Source: DASQHW01 sp038238245
Lineage (GTDB): Bacteria; Actinomycetota; Acidimicrobiia; IMCC26256; PALSA-610
DNA: 64,000 nt
Assembly: GCA_038238245.1 (NCBI GenBank)
Contig: JBBRXX010000016.1
Coordinates: 1-64,000, forward strand
Direction: 5' to 3'
Part shown: positions 57,233 to 64,000 of the stretch, piece after piece
How the letters are laid out: every line of letters begins with the position of its first letter
How positions within the stretch are numbered: position 1 is the first letter of the stretch
Notes under the pieces: generated by a model
The model's input: the letters and a program-made list of their open reading frames with translations, nothing else
Database searches by the model: none
Told to the model about the DNA's origin: nothing
Position numbers and translations under genes: made by a program

Positions 57233-57940
57233 CTACTTGCGTCCGGTCAGGGTGTCGCGCGCTTTGTCGATGATGGCTGCCGCGGCGCCGATGAGAATGT
57301 TCCCGGGTGGTGTCGAGGGTGCATTCGGGTGCGGTCGGGTCGGTGCGGACTTCTTGGCGGCGCGCATCAACGTTGCCATCTCGCGCAGTTCCGCTGCCGA
57401 CGTGTGCTTGCGGAGTCGGCCGAGGATCCCTTCGGACACTTCCTCTTCCTTGACATGGTGGCGGACCTCGTCCCGGACCCGCGTCATGAGCTCGTCGAAC
57501 TGCTCGGACTCCGGCGCGCACTTGTCGAGCTCGGCAAGGAGGTTCTTCACCGACTGGTGCTCGTCGATCGCTTCCTTTGCGAGACGCTCGCCGTTCGGGA
57601 CCGCGGTTCGCACCTTGGGATAGAGGATCTGCTCCTCAACTGCTGCGTGGATCGAGAGCTCCTTGATGACGCGCTCGGCGATCTGGCGCCGGCTCTTCAG
57701 CGCACGCGGCCCGAGGTCGCGGTAACGCGTGAAGAGCTGGTTCACTGCGACGTGATCGGCCTTGATCAGCGCGATGACGTCGGCCGGCCGGCCGGCAGTG
57801 CTGCCGGTCGCGGCCTTTGCCCGTCTGACCACCTTCTTGGTCGCCTTCGGCGCGGCGCGCTTGGCCTTGGGAGTCGCGCTCTTCGCCTTCGGGCGTCGCT
57901 TTGCCGCCGGGCGCGATCGCTTGGTGGACGTTGCCGCCAT
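57233..57940 (-). CDS. hemerythrin-domain protein with histone-H1-like N-terminus
   Basis: The 235-residue protein starts at ATG 57940 after AGGAAT. Residues 1-48 are Lys/Ala/Pro-rich (KRRPKAKSATPKAKRAAPKA), like histone H1 or Hc1 tails, and should bind DNA. Residues 50-180 are a hemerythrin four-helix bundle: IKADHVAVNQLF, SIHAAVEEQILYPKV, IDEHQSVKNLL and EVRHHVKEEE carry the His/Glu ligands of a di-iron centre. A short Pro-rich tail follows. It may bind oxygen, peroxide or iron while attached to the nucleoid, protecting DNA. Confidence 0.87.
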   Translation of the reverse strand: MAATSTKRSRPAAKRRPKAKSATPKAKRAAPKATKKVVRRAKAATGSTAGRPADVIALIKADHVAVNQLFTRYRDLGPRALKSRRQIAERVIKELSIHAAVEEQILYPKVRTAVPNGERLAKEAIDEHQSVKNLLAELDKCAPESEQFDELMTRVRDEVRHHVKEEEVSEGILGRLRKHTSAAELREMATLMRAAKKSAPTRPHPNAPSTPPGNILIGAAAAIIDKARDTLTGRK

Positions 57941-58018
57941 TGGTATTCCTTCCTGGGAGTCGAGAGGTGCTGAACGTCGCTCGTCGCGATATGCGACGCG
58001 TCGTGCCGTGGGCGCGAG

Positions 58019-58654
58019 CTAGTTGGACTTGCGCGCCGCCTTCGTGTCTTCGAGCTTCTCGTCGAGATCCGCAACACGAGTCTTCGCCGCGACCGCCTTG
58101 CGTTCGTGCCGGAGCGCGTCACGTTCGGCCGCGATCCGGGTCGCGCGGGCGGCCCGGTCCTCGCGTTCGACGATCTTCTCCTCGATCGTCTCGACCTGCG
58201 CAGCCTGCTTGCGCTTGCGCGCGTCATCCTCTGCGGCACGGCGCTTCTTCTCGGCACGTTCGCGTTCCAACGCGGCCTCGCGCTGATCCGCTTGCTTTTC
58301 GACCTCGTGCCGGTGCCGCTCGTCGGCCTGGCGGCGCTGCTCGAACTCGGCGTCCGCCTGCACCTTGTGCTGGGCGGCGACGGTGTCCAGCTCGATCGCC
58401 TTTCGAAGCTGCGCGACTCGTGCCTGCCCGACCCGCCCGTCCTGGGTGAGCTCGTCGTCGCGGAAGATCGATCCCGCGAGCTGCTTCACAGAAGCTTCGA
58501 ACGAATCGAACGCGATCGCGGGCGGCCACTCGATGTCGTGCTCGCCTCGCCGGACGACTGCCTCGACCGCCGTGAGAGGGAGTCGCGCCGTACGCAACCA
58601 GGTGCACACGATCGTGCGGGGAATCTGTTGGAGCTGCATGGAAGGTGTCCTCAT
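58019..58654 (-). CDS. coiled-coil protein paired with the CsbD-like protein
   Basis: The 211-residue product starts at ATG 58654, in an ATGA overlap with the upstream gene. The first 50 residues contain IPRTIVCTWLRTARLPLTAVEAV. A short CsbD-like AGSIFRDDELTQDGR segment follows, then a highly charged Glu/Arg/Ala coiled coil of about 130 residues. The pattern is shared in part with the 58651 gene, suggesting duplication and divergence. Function unknown; such proteins in actinobacteria accompany general-stress genes. Confidence 0.75.
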   Translation of the reverse strand: MRTPSMQLQQIPRTIVCTWLRTARLPLTAVEAVVRRGEHDIEWPPAIAFDSFEASVKQLAGSIFRDDELTQDGRVGQARVAQLRKAIELDTVAAQHKVQADAEFEQRRQADERHRHEVEKQADQREAALERERAEKKRRAAEDDARKRKQAAQVETIEEKIVEREDRAARATRIAAERDALRHERKAVAAKTRVADLDEKLEDTKAARKSN

Positions 58655-59163
58655 TTTCCAGTCCGATCCGTCGCGCCGTCGAGCACCTCGGCCGCCGCGC
58701 GGGCCTTGTCGGCTTCTTCTTCAATCCGTGCCGCTGTGCGGAGCTGCTCGGTCCGCGCCGCTGCCGCGCGTACCTCGTCGGCGTCAACTGCCGCCTGCTG
58801 GGCCTGCGCTTGACGGTCGACAGTCATCTCCTTTTGGGCGTGCTCGCGCTCGATACGCGCCTCGGTCTCGCGCCGCTCCCGCTCCAGCCTCGCCTCACGC
58901 ATCTCCGCCGACTCCTCGGCCACGAGACGCTGCTCCTCGGCTGCCAGCTCACGCTCCCGAGCGGTGATCTCGGCGCGCGCTCGTTCCTGCTCAGCCTGCG
59001 CGTCCAGCCGGGCCGCGTCCTCGAGGGCGTCGGCCTTGTGTTCGTGCAGCTCGCCTTCGTGCTTCAGCGTTTCATTGCCGATCACCGAGCCGGCGACCTG
59101 CTTCGCCTTGCCTTTCAGACGCTCGACGAAACCGCCGGCGCCTTCCGTGATGTCTTCTGACAT
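58651..59163 (-). CDS. CsbD-like stress protein with long charged coiled coil
   Basis: The 170-residue product starts at ATG 59163. The N-terminus resembles CsbD (VERLKGKAKQVAGSVIGNETLKHEGE), the small general-stress protein family. The rest is a Glu/Arg/Ala coiled coil that doubles the usual length. Upstream, 59192-59211 forms a hairpin in the leader. It is the first gene of a two-gene operon with 58019. A stress-protective or scaffold role is inferred from the family. Confidence 0.8.
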   Translation of the reverse strand: MSEDITEGAGGFVERLKGKAKQVAGSVIGNETLKHEGELHEHKADALEDAARLDAQAEQERARAEITARERELAAEEQRLVAEESAEMREARLERERRETEARIEREHAQKEMTVDRQAQAQQAAVDADEVRAAAARTEQLRTAARIEEEADKARAAAEVLDGATDRTGK

Positions 59164-59191
59164 GAGTCTCCTCGAATGACGAAAAGCGCGA

Positions 59192-59211
59192 CGATTTCCT
59201 AAAAGAAATCG
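59192..59211. promoter_or_regulatory. leader hairpin of the csbD-like operon
   Basis: CGATTTC at 59192-59198 pairs exactly with 59205-59211 around CTAAAA. It lies 30 bases upstream of the ATG on the minus strand, in the transcribed leader if the promoter is near 59235. It could affect message stability or translation. Confidence 0.35.
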
Positions 59212-59232
59212 CATCGCGCCCGGAAAGTTCTT

Positions 59233-59258
59233 CTACCCGAGCGCTTGCACATGCAAGC
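59233..59258 (-). promoter_or_regulatory. candidate stress promoter and operator palindrome
   Basis: On the minus strand GGGTAG (59238-59233) resembles the -10 element of SigB/SigF-type promoters. Just upstream, GCTTGCA (59243-59249) and TGCAAGC (59252-59258) form a perfect 7+7 palindrome with a 2-base centre. No clear GTTT -35 element is seen. The gene product (CsbD-like) suits general-stress control. Confidence 0.4.
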
Positions 59259-59314
59259 ACCACCGGACACATCGAATGACGCGGGTATCGATCGCTGTAA
59301 TGCGCTCCCCGAGT

Positions 59315-59467
59315 TCAGCGATCGGACAGGAGCGAATCGTCGGAGAGACTCTCCTCCCACTCCAGTTGATTGCCCGTGATCCGTGCGCCGACTCGCGCCA
59401 CGAAGTGGAGCAACCGCGTGCAGAGCTGCATCGGGACGTGAGGTGCGCGCTTGAGTAAGGGCGTCAC
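59315..59467 (-). CDS. small protein translationally coupled to the membrane-protein gene
   Basis: GTG 59467 overlaps the TGA of the upstream gene as GTGA and opens a 50-residue frame to TGA 59315: VTPLLKRAPHVPMQLCTRLL, followed by a helix and an acidic end (LEWEESLSDDSLLSDR). Four fifths of the codons end in G or C. No family is recognised. The stop-start overlap, common among real gene pairs here, is the main support. Without it, the 300 bases between the csbD-like and membrane-protein genes would be empty. Confidence 0.5.
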   Translation of the reverse strand: MTPLLKRAPHVPMQLCTRLLHFVARVGARITGNQLEWEESLSDDSLLSDR

Positions 59468-59769
59468 GACCGCTCGTACTCGATGTCGTTGTCGTCGTGA
59501 CTTCCGGCCTTCGCAAAGCCGCGGCTCACGATGTACGCCGCCGCCATGACGGTGCCGAGCAGGCATGCGCGAAAGAGGTTCAGTGAAGCGTCGTGCGACG
59601 CGTTGTATACAACGGTCAGTACCGCGACCCCAAGAATCGTGAGCCACAGCTCGGTCGTCTTGGGCGATGGCTTCGTCTCGCGAAGCGCGGTCCGGCGGAC
59701 TGTCTCCGCACGGTGCAGTTGCGGGCCTGTCTCACTGCGGCGGGTGGAATTCTGATCGGTCATGCTCAT
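59464..59769 (-). CDS. small two-helix membrane protein
   Basis: The 101-residue product starts at ATG 59769 (or 59763). It has a soluble charged N-terminus of about 40 residues, two hydrophobic helices (LWLTILGVAVLTVVYNA and LFRACLLGTVMAAAYIVSRG) and an acidic tail. It resembles small uncharacterised actinobacterial membrane proteins. It is divergent from the STAS-led signalling operon; on the minus strand GGGTAC near 59810 is a possible stress-type -10. Confidence 0.65.
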   Translation of the reverse strand: MSMTDQNSTRRSETGPQLHRAETVRRTALRETKPSPKTTELWLTILGVAVLTVVYNASHDASLNLFRACLLGTVMAAAYIVSRGFAKAGSHDDNDIEYERS

Positions 59770-59897
59770 CGGTGACTCCGTTCGGGGGGTGGGCTTGGTC
59801 GCCGCTTCGTACCCCCGACGCGCACCTCGTCACACACTTCTGCAGATGTTTTGTAGAAAGGTTGCCCAACGATGGCGGATGTACTACAACACGTGCT

Positions 59898-60299
59898 GTG
59901 GCTTGTCGAGATGATGTAGAACCGGCGGGCACCCCCGAGGAAGCGCTGCGCTGGTCCCTGAGGTGTGGGGGCGACGGCATCGAGGTCGCGGTCGCCGGCG
60001 AGATGGATCTCGCGACGAGCCCCCCGTTGGGGCTGGCGCTCGCCCAGGTCCTCGATACCAAGCCGGTGACGGTGCGTGTCGACCTTGCGGAGGTGTCGTT
60101 CGTGGACTCGAGCGGCATCCGGTGCCTCGTCGGCGTCGCCCGGCGGGCCGCTGCGGTCGGCAGTCATCTGGTCGTCTGCAACCCGACGCCTATGGTCCTG
60201 CGAGTGCTCGAGATATGCGGCGTGAACGAGTTGTTGTCGGTCGACGGCCCGGTCGATGCCTCGGCCCAAGGTCCACCACGCGCCGCGGGCGGACGATGA
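59898..60299 (+). CDS. STAS-domain anti-sigma factor antagonist
   Basis: The product is about 133 residues from GTG 59898 (MACRDDVEPAGTPEE); no SD is obvious, so the start is uncertain. The STAS fold is clear: IEVAVAGEMDLATSPPLGLAL, VTVRVDLAEVSFVDSSGIRCLVGVARRAAAV, and LRVLEICGVNELL. DSSG supplies the phosphorylatable Ser of SpoIIAA-like antagonists. It probably takes part in partner switching with an anti-sigma kinase located elsewhere. Its stop overlaps the next start (ATGA). Confidence 0.88.
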   Translation: MACRDDVEPAGTPEEALRWSLRCGGDGIEVAVAGEMDLATSPPLGLALAQVLDTKPVTVRVDLAEVSFVDSSGIRCLVGVARRAAAVGSHLVVCNPTPMVLRVLEICGVNELLSVDGPVDASAQGPPRAAGGR

Positions 60300-60955
60300 C
60301 TGAGCAGGGCATTTACAGCATCGGGGCGCTCGCGCGCATGCTCGGGATCTCACCGACCACGCTTCGGTCATGGGAGGACCGCTATGGCGTTGTGGTGCCC
60401 GAGCGCAGCGCGGGAGCGCAGCGATTGTATTCCCGCGATCAACTCGACCAGCTCCGATTCGTGTGCCGGGAAATGACGCTGGGACTGAGCGCCGCCGACG
60501 CGCATCGTGCGCTCGCAGAGCGGCTCGCCGCCGCGGGCAATCCTCGATTCGCCGCCGACCGGGACGAACCCGCCGAGCGGCGAATCTTGCTCGTGGAGCG
60601 CGATCCCTACGCCGCCGACCTCGAGGAATATTTCTTGCGCACCGAGGGCTACGACGTGCACGTCGCGCGCGCGATCCCCGATGCGGAGCGCCTCCTCGAC
60701 GAACAAGCAGTTGACCTGGCGATTGTCGATCTGATGATCGGTGGCGGTGGAGGCTTACAACTCTGTCAGCGCTTGGGCGACACGCTCCGGGTGCTCGCGG
60801 TATCCGCGCTGGATCAGCGTGACCGCGCGATGGCGGCCGGAGCCGACGCGTTCATTCGCAAACCCTTCGAGCCCCTGACGCTTGTCTCGGCCACGAGGGA
60901 CCTCATCGGGACGAGCGCCGTGGTGCGCGACGCCCGGCGAGTGCCGTCCGAGTAA
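60296..60955 (+). CDS. MerR-type HTH fused to a response-regulator receiver domain
   Basis: The 219-residue protein starts at ATG 60296. Residues 5-75 are a MerR-like winged helix (YSIGALARMLGISPTTLRSWEDRYG, then AGAQRLYSRDQLDQL), close to the CarH/LitR type but without a B12 domain. Residues 95-210 form a receiver domain: ILLVERDPYAADLEEYFLRTEGYDVHVA, the phospho-acceptor Asp in LAIVDLMIGG, Ser of AVSAL and Lys of FIRKPFEP. The usual receiver-then-HTH order is reversed. It overlaps the STAS gene and abuts the KaiC-like gene (TAATG). Confidence 0.87.
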   Translation: MTEQGIYSIGALARMLGISPTTLRSWEDRYGVVVPERSAGAQRLYSRDQLDQLRFVCREMTLGLSAADAHRALAERLAAAGNPRFAADRDEPAERRILLVERDPYAADLEEYFLRTEGYDVHVARAIPDAERLLDEQAVDLAIVDLMIGGGGGLQLCQRLGDTLRVLAVSALDQRDRAMAAGADAFIRKPFEPLTLVSATRDLIGTSAVVRDARRVPSE

Positions 60956-62346
60956 TGGAACGCATCACGAGTGGCCACGAACGCCTCGATCGTCTGCTCG
61001 GCGGAGGACTTCCCGCCAACGGGATCAATCTCGTCATCGGCCATCCGGGGAGCGGCAAGACGATCCTGGCCGAGCAGTACCTGTTTCACAACGCACGACC
61101 GGACTCGACCGGCATCTACCTGTCAACGGTGTCCGAACCGTTCGACAAGATTCTTCGCTACGGCGAGTCACTCTCCTTCTTCGACCCAGACGTGGTCGGC
61201 ACGTCGGTCTTCTACGACGACCTCGGCGAGACCGTCGACCGCGACGGCCTCGACGGCGTGCTCGACCACATCAACCGACTCCTCAAGGAGCAGCAACCCG
61301 GCTTCATTGTGATCGACAGCTTCAAAGCACTTCGGTCCTTTGCGGCCGATGAAGCAGTGTTCAGGCGCTTCCTTCACAACCTTGCCGGCCGGCTGACGGC
61401 CGTCGCCGCGACGACCATGTGGATCGGCGAGTACGACCGCGACCAGGCCGCGGACGCCCCCGAGTTCGCGGTCGCCGACGCCATCATCGCCTTGACGGCG
61501 AAGCGCACCGCCGAACGCGAGCTCCGTGTGCTCCAAGTCCTGAAACTCCGCGGGAGCGCCTTCCAATCGGGTGAGCACGCATATCGCATCAGCGCCGACG
61601 GCCTCGATGTCTTCCCGCGTCTCGCAGACGATCTCGATACCAGCAACTACGAGCTCGGCGACGAGCGCGTCTCGACGGGCATCCCCGCTCTCGACGAGAC
61701 GCTCGGTGACGGCTACTGGCCCGGCGCGGTCACGCTCATTTCGGGACCGACCGGAGCCGGCAAGACCCTCATCTCGCTGCACTTCTTGTTCCAGGGTGCA
61801 GCACACGGTGAACCCGGCGTCCTCGCGACGTTCCAGGAGAACCGCACGCAACTCGCGCGCATCACCGCGGGCTTCGGCTGGGACATCGACAACTCAGAGG
61901 TGCACGTCCTCAGTCGATCCCCCGTAGACATCTATGTCGACGAATGGGTATACGACCTCCTTGCACTCATCGATCAAACCGGCGCCCGACGCGTCGTGGT
62001 CGACAGTCTCGGCGACCTCATGTTCGCATCGCCCGACGACATCCGCTTCCGAGAAATGATGTATTCGCTCTCCCAACGGCTCTCGCGACGTGGGATCAGC
62101 CTCATGATGACCCACGAGAGCACCGAGCTCTTCCACGTCACACGCCTGTCTGAAATCGGTATGTCACACATCGCCGACAACGTCGTGATGCTGCAATACG
62201 TTCGCAGCGAATCGCAGGTCAAGCGTGCGCTCCTCGTACTGAAGACCCGCGCCAGTGCCCATCAGCCCGAGATCCGCGAGTTCCACATCCGTCCGGAAGG
62301 CATCGTCCTCGGCGAAACCTTCGACGCCGACCAACGATTCGACTGA
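60955..62346 (+). CDS. KaiC-like double-domain RecA-fold ATPase
   Basis: The 463-residue protein has two KaiC modules. Module 1: SGHERLDRLLGGGLPANGINLVIGHPGSGKT (Walker A at 29-36), PGFIVIDSFKAL (Walker B). Module 2: STGIPALDETLGDGYWPGAVTLISGPTGAGKT (Walker A near 265), RRVVVDSLGDLMFA. It ends in the usual KaiC C-terminal strand. No kaiA or kaiB is present, and the autophosphorylated Ser/Thr pair of clock KaiC is not evident. Such KaiC-like ATPases act in signalling in many non-cyanobacteria. It starts at the stop of the MerR-receiver gene, so the two are coupled. Confidence 0.92.
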   Translation: MERITSGHERLDRLLGGGLPANGINLVIGHPGSGKTILAEQYLFHNARPDSTGIYLSTVSEPFDKILRYGESLSFFDPDVVGTSVFYDDLGETVDRDGLDGVLDHINRLLKEQQPGFIVIDSFKALRSFAADEAVFRRFLHNLAGRLTAVAATTMWIGEYDRDQAADAPEFAVADAIIALTAKRTAERELRVLQVLKLRGSAFQSGEHAYRISADGLDVFPRLADDLDTSNYELGDERVSTGIPALDETLGDGYWPGAVTLISGPTGAGKTLISLHFLFQGAAHGEPGVLATFQENRTQLARITAGFGWDIDNSEVHVLSRSPVDIYVDEWVYDLLALIDQTGARRVVVDSLGDLMFASPDDIRFREMMYSLSQRLSRRGISLMMTHESTELFHVTRLSEIGMSHIADNVVMLQYVRSESQVKRALLVLKTRASAHQPEIREFHIRPEGIVLGETFDADQRFD

Positions 62347-62379
62347 CGCCGTGCTGTTGTTGGAGAAGGCGAGTGACTC

Positions 62380-63039
62380 GTGATCGTTGCGTGTCCTCAT
62401 TGTCAAGAGCCGCTTTCGGTCGAACACGCGAAACTTGCTCGGGGCATGAGTGCGACCAGCGGCGGACCCCGGCAGTTCGTGATCTACGTCGACAATTGCG
62501 CGGTGCATCGCTGCCCTGTGGACGCTCGTGTCGCGGACGGCTATCGCCGAGATTTCGTCGATCGTCTCGCCCGGCTGACCCGCACATTCGGAGAGGCGCA
62601 GACCATCGACGACCTTGCCGCTGTGGTCGCTCACGATGTCGGGGCCATGGTCGATGGCGTCTATTCGAATCTCGCGCTCGTGGATGGCACGAAGTTGCGG
62701 ATCGTGCATCACGACTCGCTCACGAGCGATATATCGAGTCGTTACGAGACCGTTCCGATCGACGATTCGACGCCGCTCGGCACCGCTGTGCGAACCCGTC
62801 GACCGGTGATATTGCCTTCGCTCCGAAGCTATGAAGCGCGTTACCCACACATGATTGCTGACACTGCCAAGGCGGGCCTTGCCGCCACCATGTCCTTCCC
62901 TCTCCTCGGTCGCGAGCCGCTCGGCGCGATCGGCGTCGGCTGGACACAAGAACGACCGATCGTGCCCGACCACGCGCTCGCGAGCCTCGCCGCGATATCG
63001 CGCGAATGCGGTCGCGCCATCGCCTGTCTGCGCGGATGA
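62380..63039 (+). CDS. GAF-domain protein with N-terminal cysteine motif
   Basis: The 219-residue protein starts at GTG 62380, 33 bases after the KaiC-like stop. The first 50 residues have CPHCQEPL and, later, CAVHRCP, perhaps a small zinc site. Residues 60-215 are a GAF domain: TIDDLAAVVAHDVGAMVDGVYSNLALVD, TPLGTAVRTRRPVIL, ATMSFPLLGREPLGAIGVGW. It could bind a small ligand or nucleotide and feed the KaiC/STAS circuit. An ATG at about 62446 (MSATSGG) is an alternative start without the cysteine motif. Confidence 0.82.
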   Translation: MIVACPHCQEPLSVEHAKLARGMSATSGGPRQFVIYVDNCAVHRCPVDARVADGYRRDFVDRLARLTRTFGEAQTIDDLAAVVAHDVGAMVDGVYSNLALVDGTKLRIVHHDSLTSDISSRYETVPIDDSTPLGTAVRTRRPVILPSLRSYEARYPHMIADTAKAGLAATMSFPLLGREPLGAIGVGWTQERPIVPDHALASLAAISRECGRAIACLRG

Positions 63040-63206
63040 GCGCAGAGAAGGTCTGACCCACACGTCCGCCGGACACCGGCTCGTGGCACGGTGACCACGC
63101 GCTTTGCTGTCACTACAGAAAGTGGGCGCCGGGAGACCTCCCGCGAACTGTTCAGGTGAGCAATATCGACGCGCTTCGAGGGATCGGATGATGGCCGTGT
63201 TGCATT

Positions 63207-64000
63207 ATGAGGCGTTCAGGGCCACTTGCCGGCTTCATGGCCGCGGTATCGACGACGGCGGTGATCGCCGACGTCCTTGTCGCGCTGTCGCTCGCATGGT
63301 TGATCGCGCTCGTCGGCCTCCCCGGCGTCGTTCGCGCGCAAGCGACGCAGGACCCGCTCACGGGTCTCCGCAACTCCATCGATGCTGCCGCGCAACGCTG
63401 GTTCGACGCGCAGAATGAAGCCGCCAGTCTCGACACCCGCATCTCGGGGCTCGAGGCAAGCATCACGGGCGTGGAGGAACGGGTCGCGATCGCCCGCAAG
63501 GTCGCAACGGCTCGCGCCCTGCTGATCTACAAGGGCGCGTCGTTGGAGTACGCGAGCGTTTTCGGAACGACAGTGATCGAGTCGGCACGACGCGCCGAGC
63601 TCATCGATCACGCCAATGAACAGAATGTTTCCGCGATCGACGGCCTCACCGCGTCATTGAAGGAGCTGCACTCGCAACACGACGACCTCGTCAACTCGCG
63701 TTCGCGGTTGGACAAGGTCCTGCACGTCGTCGCGTCACAACGGGACGCCCTCGACGCACAACCCGCGTCCCTGCAGAGTCGAGTGCAGGAGTCCAAGGCT
63801 CCGGGCAGGACGCTCAGCCGGCGCATACGCAGCGCGGCGCCCATCGCGCCGGCAACCGCCGCACCGACCGCTCCTGTCCCGGACGTATCCGTGCTGCAGC
63901 CGTCAGGCGCGCCGTCGCGCGCAGGTGGTGGAGTCAGCCCTCACCACAACGGTCCGTTCCTCGTGTGCACCCGGGGTATCGAAAGTCGTGGCAACTACGG
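63207..64000 (+). CDS. Rpf/transglycosylase-like secreted protein, 3' end beyond the window
   Basis: The frame opens at ATG 63207 (or 63237) and stays open to the last base, giving 264 residues. A signal peptide ends near VVRAQA. A coiled-coil region of about 150 residues follows (SIDAAAQRWFDAQNEAASLD to HVVASQRDALDA), then a Pro/Ala linker. The last residues, FLVCTRGIESRGNYG, match the start of resuscitation-promoting-factor/lysozyme-like domains, with Glu of IESRG as the probable catalytic acid. It likely cleaves peptidoglycan for growth or resuscitation. The 167-base gap upstream shows no riboswitch that I can recognise. Confidence 0.8.
   Translation, partial: MRRSGPLAGFMAAVSTTAVIADVLVALSLAWLIALVGLPGVVRAQATQDPLTGLRNSIDAAAQRWFDAQNEAASLDTRISGLEASITGVEERVAIARKVATARALLIYKGASLEYASVFGTTVIESARRAELIDHANEQNVSAIDGLTASLKELHSQHDDLVNSRSRLDKVLHVVASQRDALDAQPASLQSRVQESKAPGRTLSRRIRSAAPIAPATAAPTAPVPDVSVLQPSGAPSRAGGGVSPHHNGPFLVCTRGIESRGNY

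Noticed and set aside
63040..63206. Possible c-di-AMP (ydaO) riboswitch before the Rpf-like gene, as known in some actinobacteria
   Set aside because: The conserved core elements are not visible in the 167 bases; only ordinary G+C-rich sequence is seen.
1..64000. CRISPR arrays, rRNA and tRNA genes
   Set aside because: No regularly spaced repeats beyond the isolated 18-bp pair at 24.8 kb and no RNA gene signature were seen on either strand by eye.

Overview
The window is high-GC DNA (roughly two thirds G+C) with frequent GTG starts, ATGA/GTGA stop-start overlaps, mycothiol-type (maleylpyruvate isomerase/DinB-like) proteins, an Rpf-like cell-wall protein, many acyl-CoA enzymes and cytochromes P450. 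This points to an actinobacterium, most likely of the Acidimicrobiia type. The lineage is an inference from gene content. I saw no tRNA, rRNA or CRISPR array.

Layout. 0.17-4.42 kb is an apparently intact IS1595-family transposable element with 25-bp terminal inverted repeats (one mismatch) and an 8-bp target duplication. Besides its transposase it carries a DNA methyltransferase with a C-terminal Mrr-like nuclease domain, a small protein, and a coupled pair of DUF-type proteins. 4.4-12.6 kb holds CoA-ester catabolism: a thiolase/DUF35 pair, CaiB-type CoA transferase, enoyl-CoA hydratase, two acyl-CoA dehydrogenases, citrate synthase and a MaoC-like hydratase, plus a cupredoxin lipoprotein. 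12.8-16.4 kb has a secreted-repeat lipoprotein divergent from an ECF sigma/anti-sigma pair, then a membrane diguanylate cyclase. 16.6-21.1 kb has a MerB-like protein, an acyl-CoA ligase, a third acyl-CoA dehydrogenase and a P450. 21.4-34.3 kb has two metallo-beta-lactamase-fold enzymes, a glycosyltransferase fused to a degenerate exosortase-like domain, a molybdopterin oxidoreductase, an SDR and two large FtsX-type permeases without an ATPase. 34.5-37.4 kb encodes a split phosphotransferase of PEP-synthase/phenylphosphate-synthase architecture with a cyclic-nucleotide-binding domain. 38-44 kb holds an L,D-transpeptidase, a PAP2-like/kinase-like fusion, and several broken genes: a one-base frameshift, two head-to-head genes that both lost their 5' halves at one junction, and a hexapeptide-repeat gene with an internal deletion. 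44-51.8 kb is a set of small enzymes (three methyltransferases, an MmcQ-like protein, an alpha/beta hydrolase, a second P450, a phosphotransferase). 51.8-55.3 kb is a molybdate ABC transporter operon led by a PadR regulator, with a 5'-truncated Mop/TOBE gene upstream. 55.3-59.8 kb has a CcdA/thioredoxin pair and a stress-like group (hemerythrin with a histone-H1-like tail, CsbD-like and coiled-coil proteins, small membrane protein). 59.9-63 kb is a tightly coupled signalling operon: STAS, MerR-REC hybrid, double-domain KaiC-like ATPase and GAF protein. The window ends inside an Rpf-like secreted protein.

How they fit together. The acyl-CoA genes together could activate, dehydrogenate, hydrate and cleave a steroid- or aromatic-type side chain, with P450s for hydroxylation and citrate synthase consuming acetyl-CoA. 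The ModABC importer could supply the molybdopterin enzyme. The thioredoxin/CcdA pair serves extracytoplasmic thiol redox. The most noteworthy items are the cargo-carrying IS1595 element, the glycosyltransferase-pseudo-exosortase fusion, the split cNMP-linked phosphotransferase, the KaiC/MerR-REC signalling operon, and the concentration of gene wreckage at 38-44 kb.
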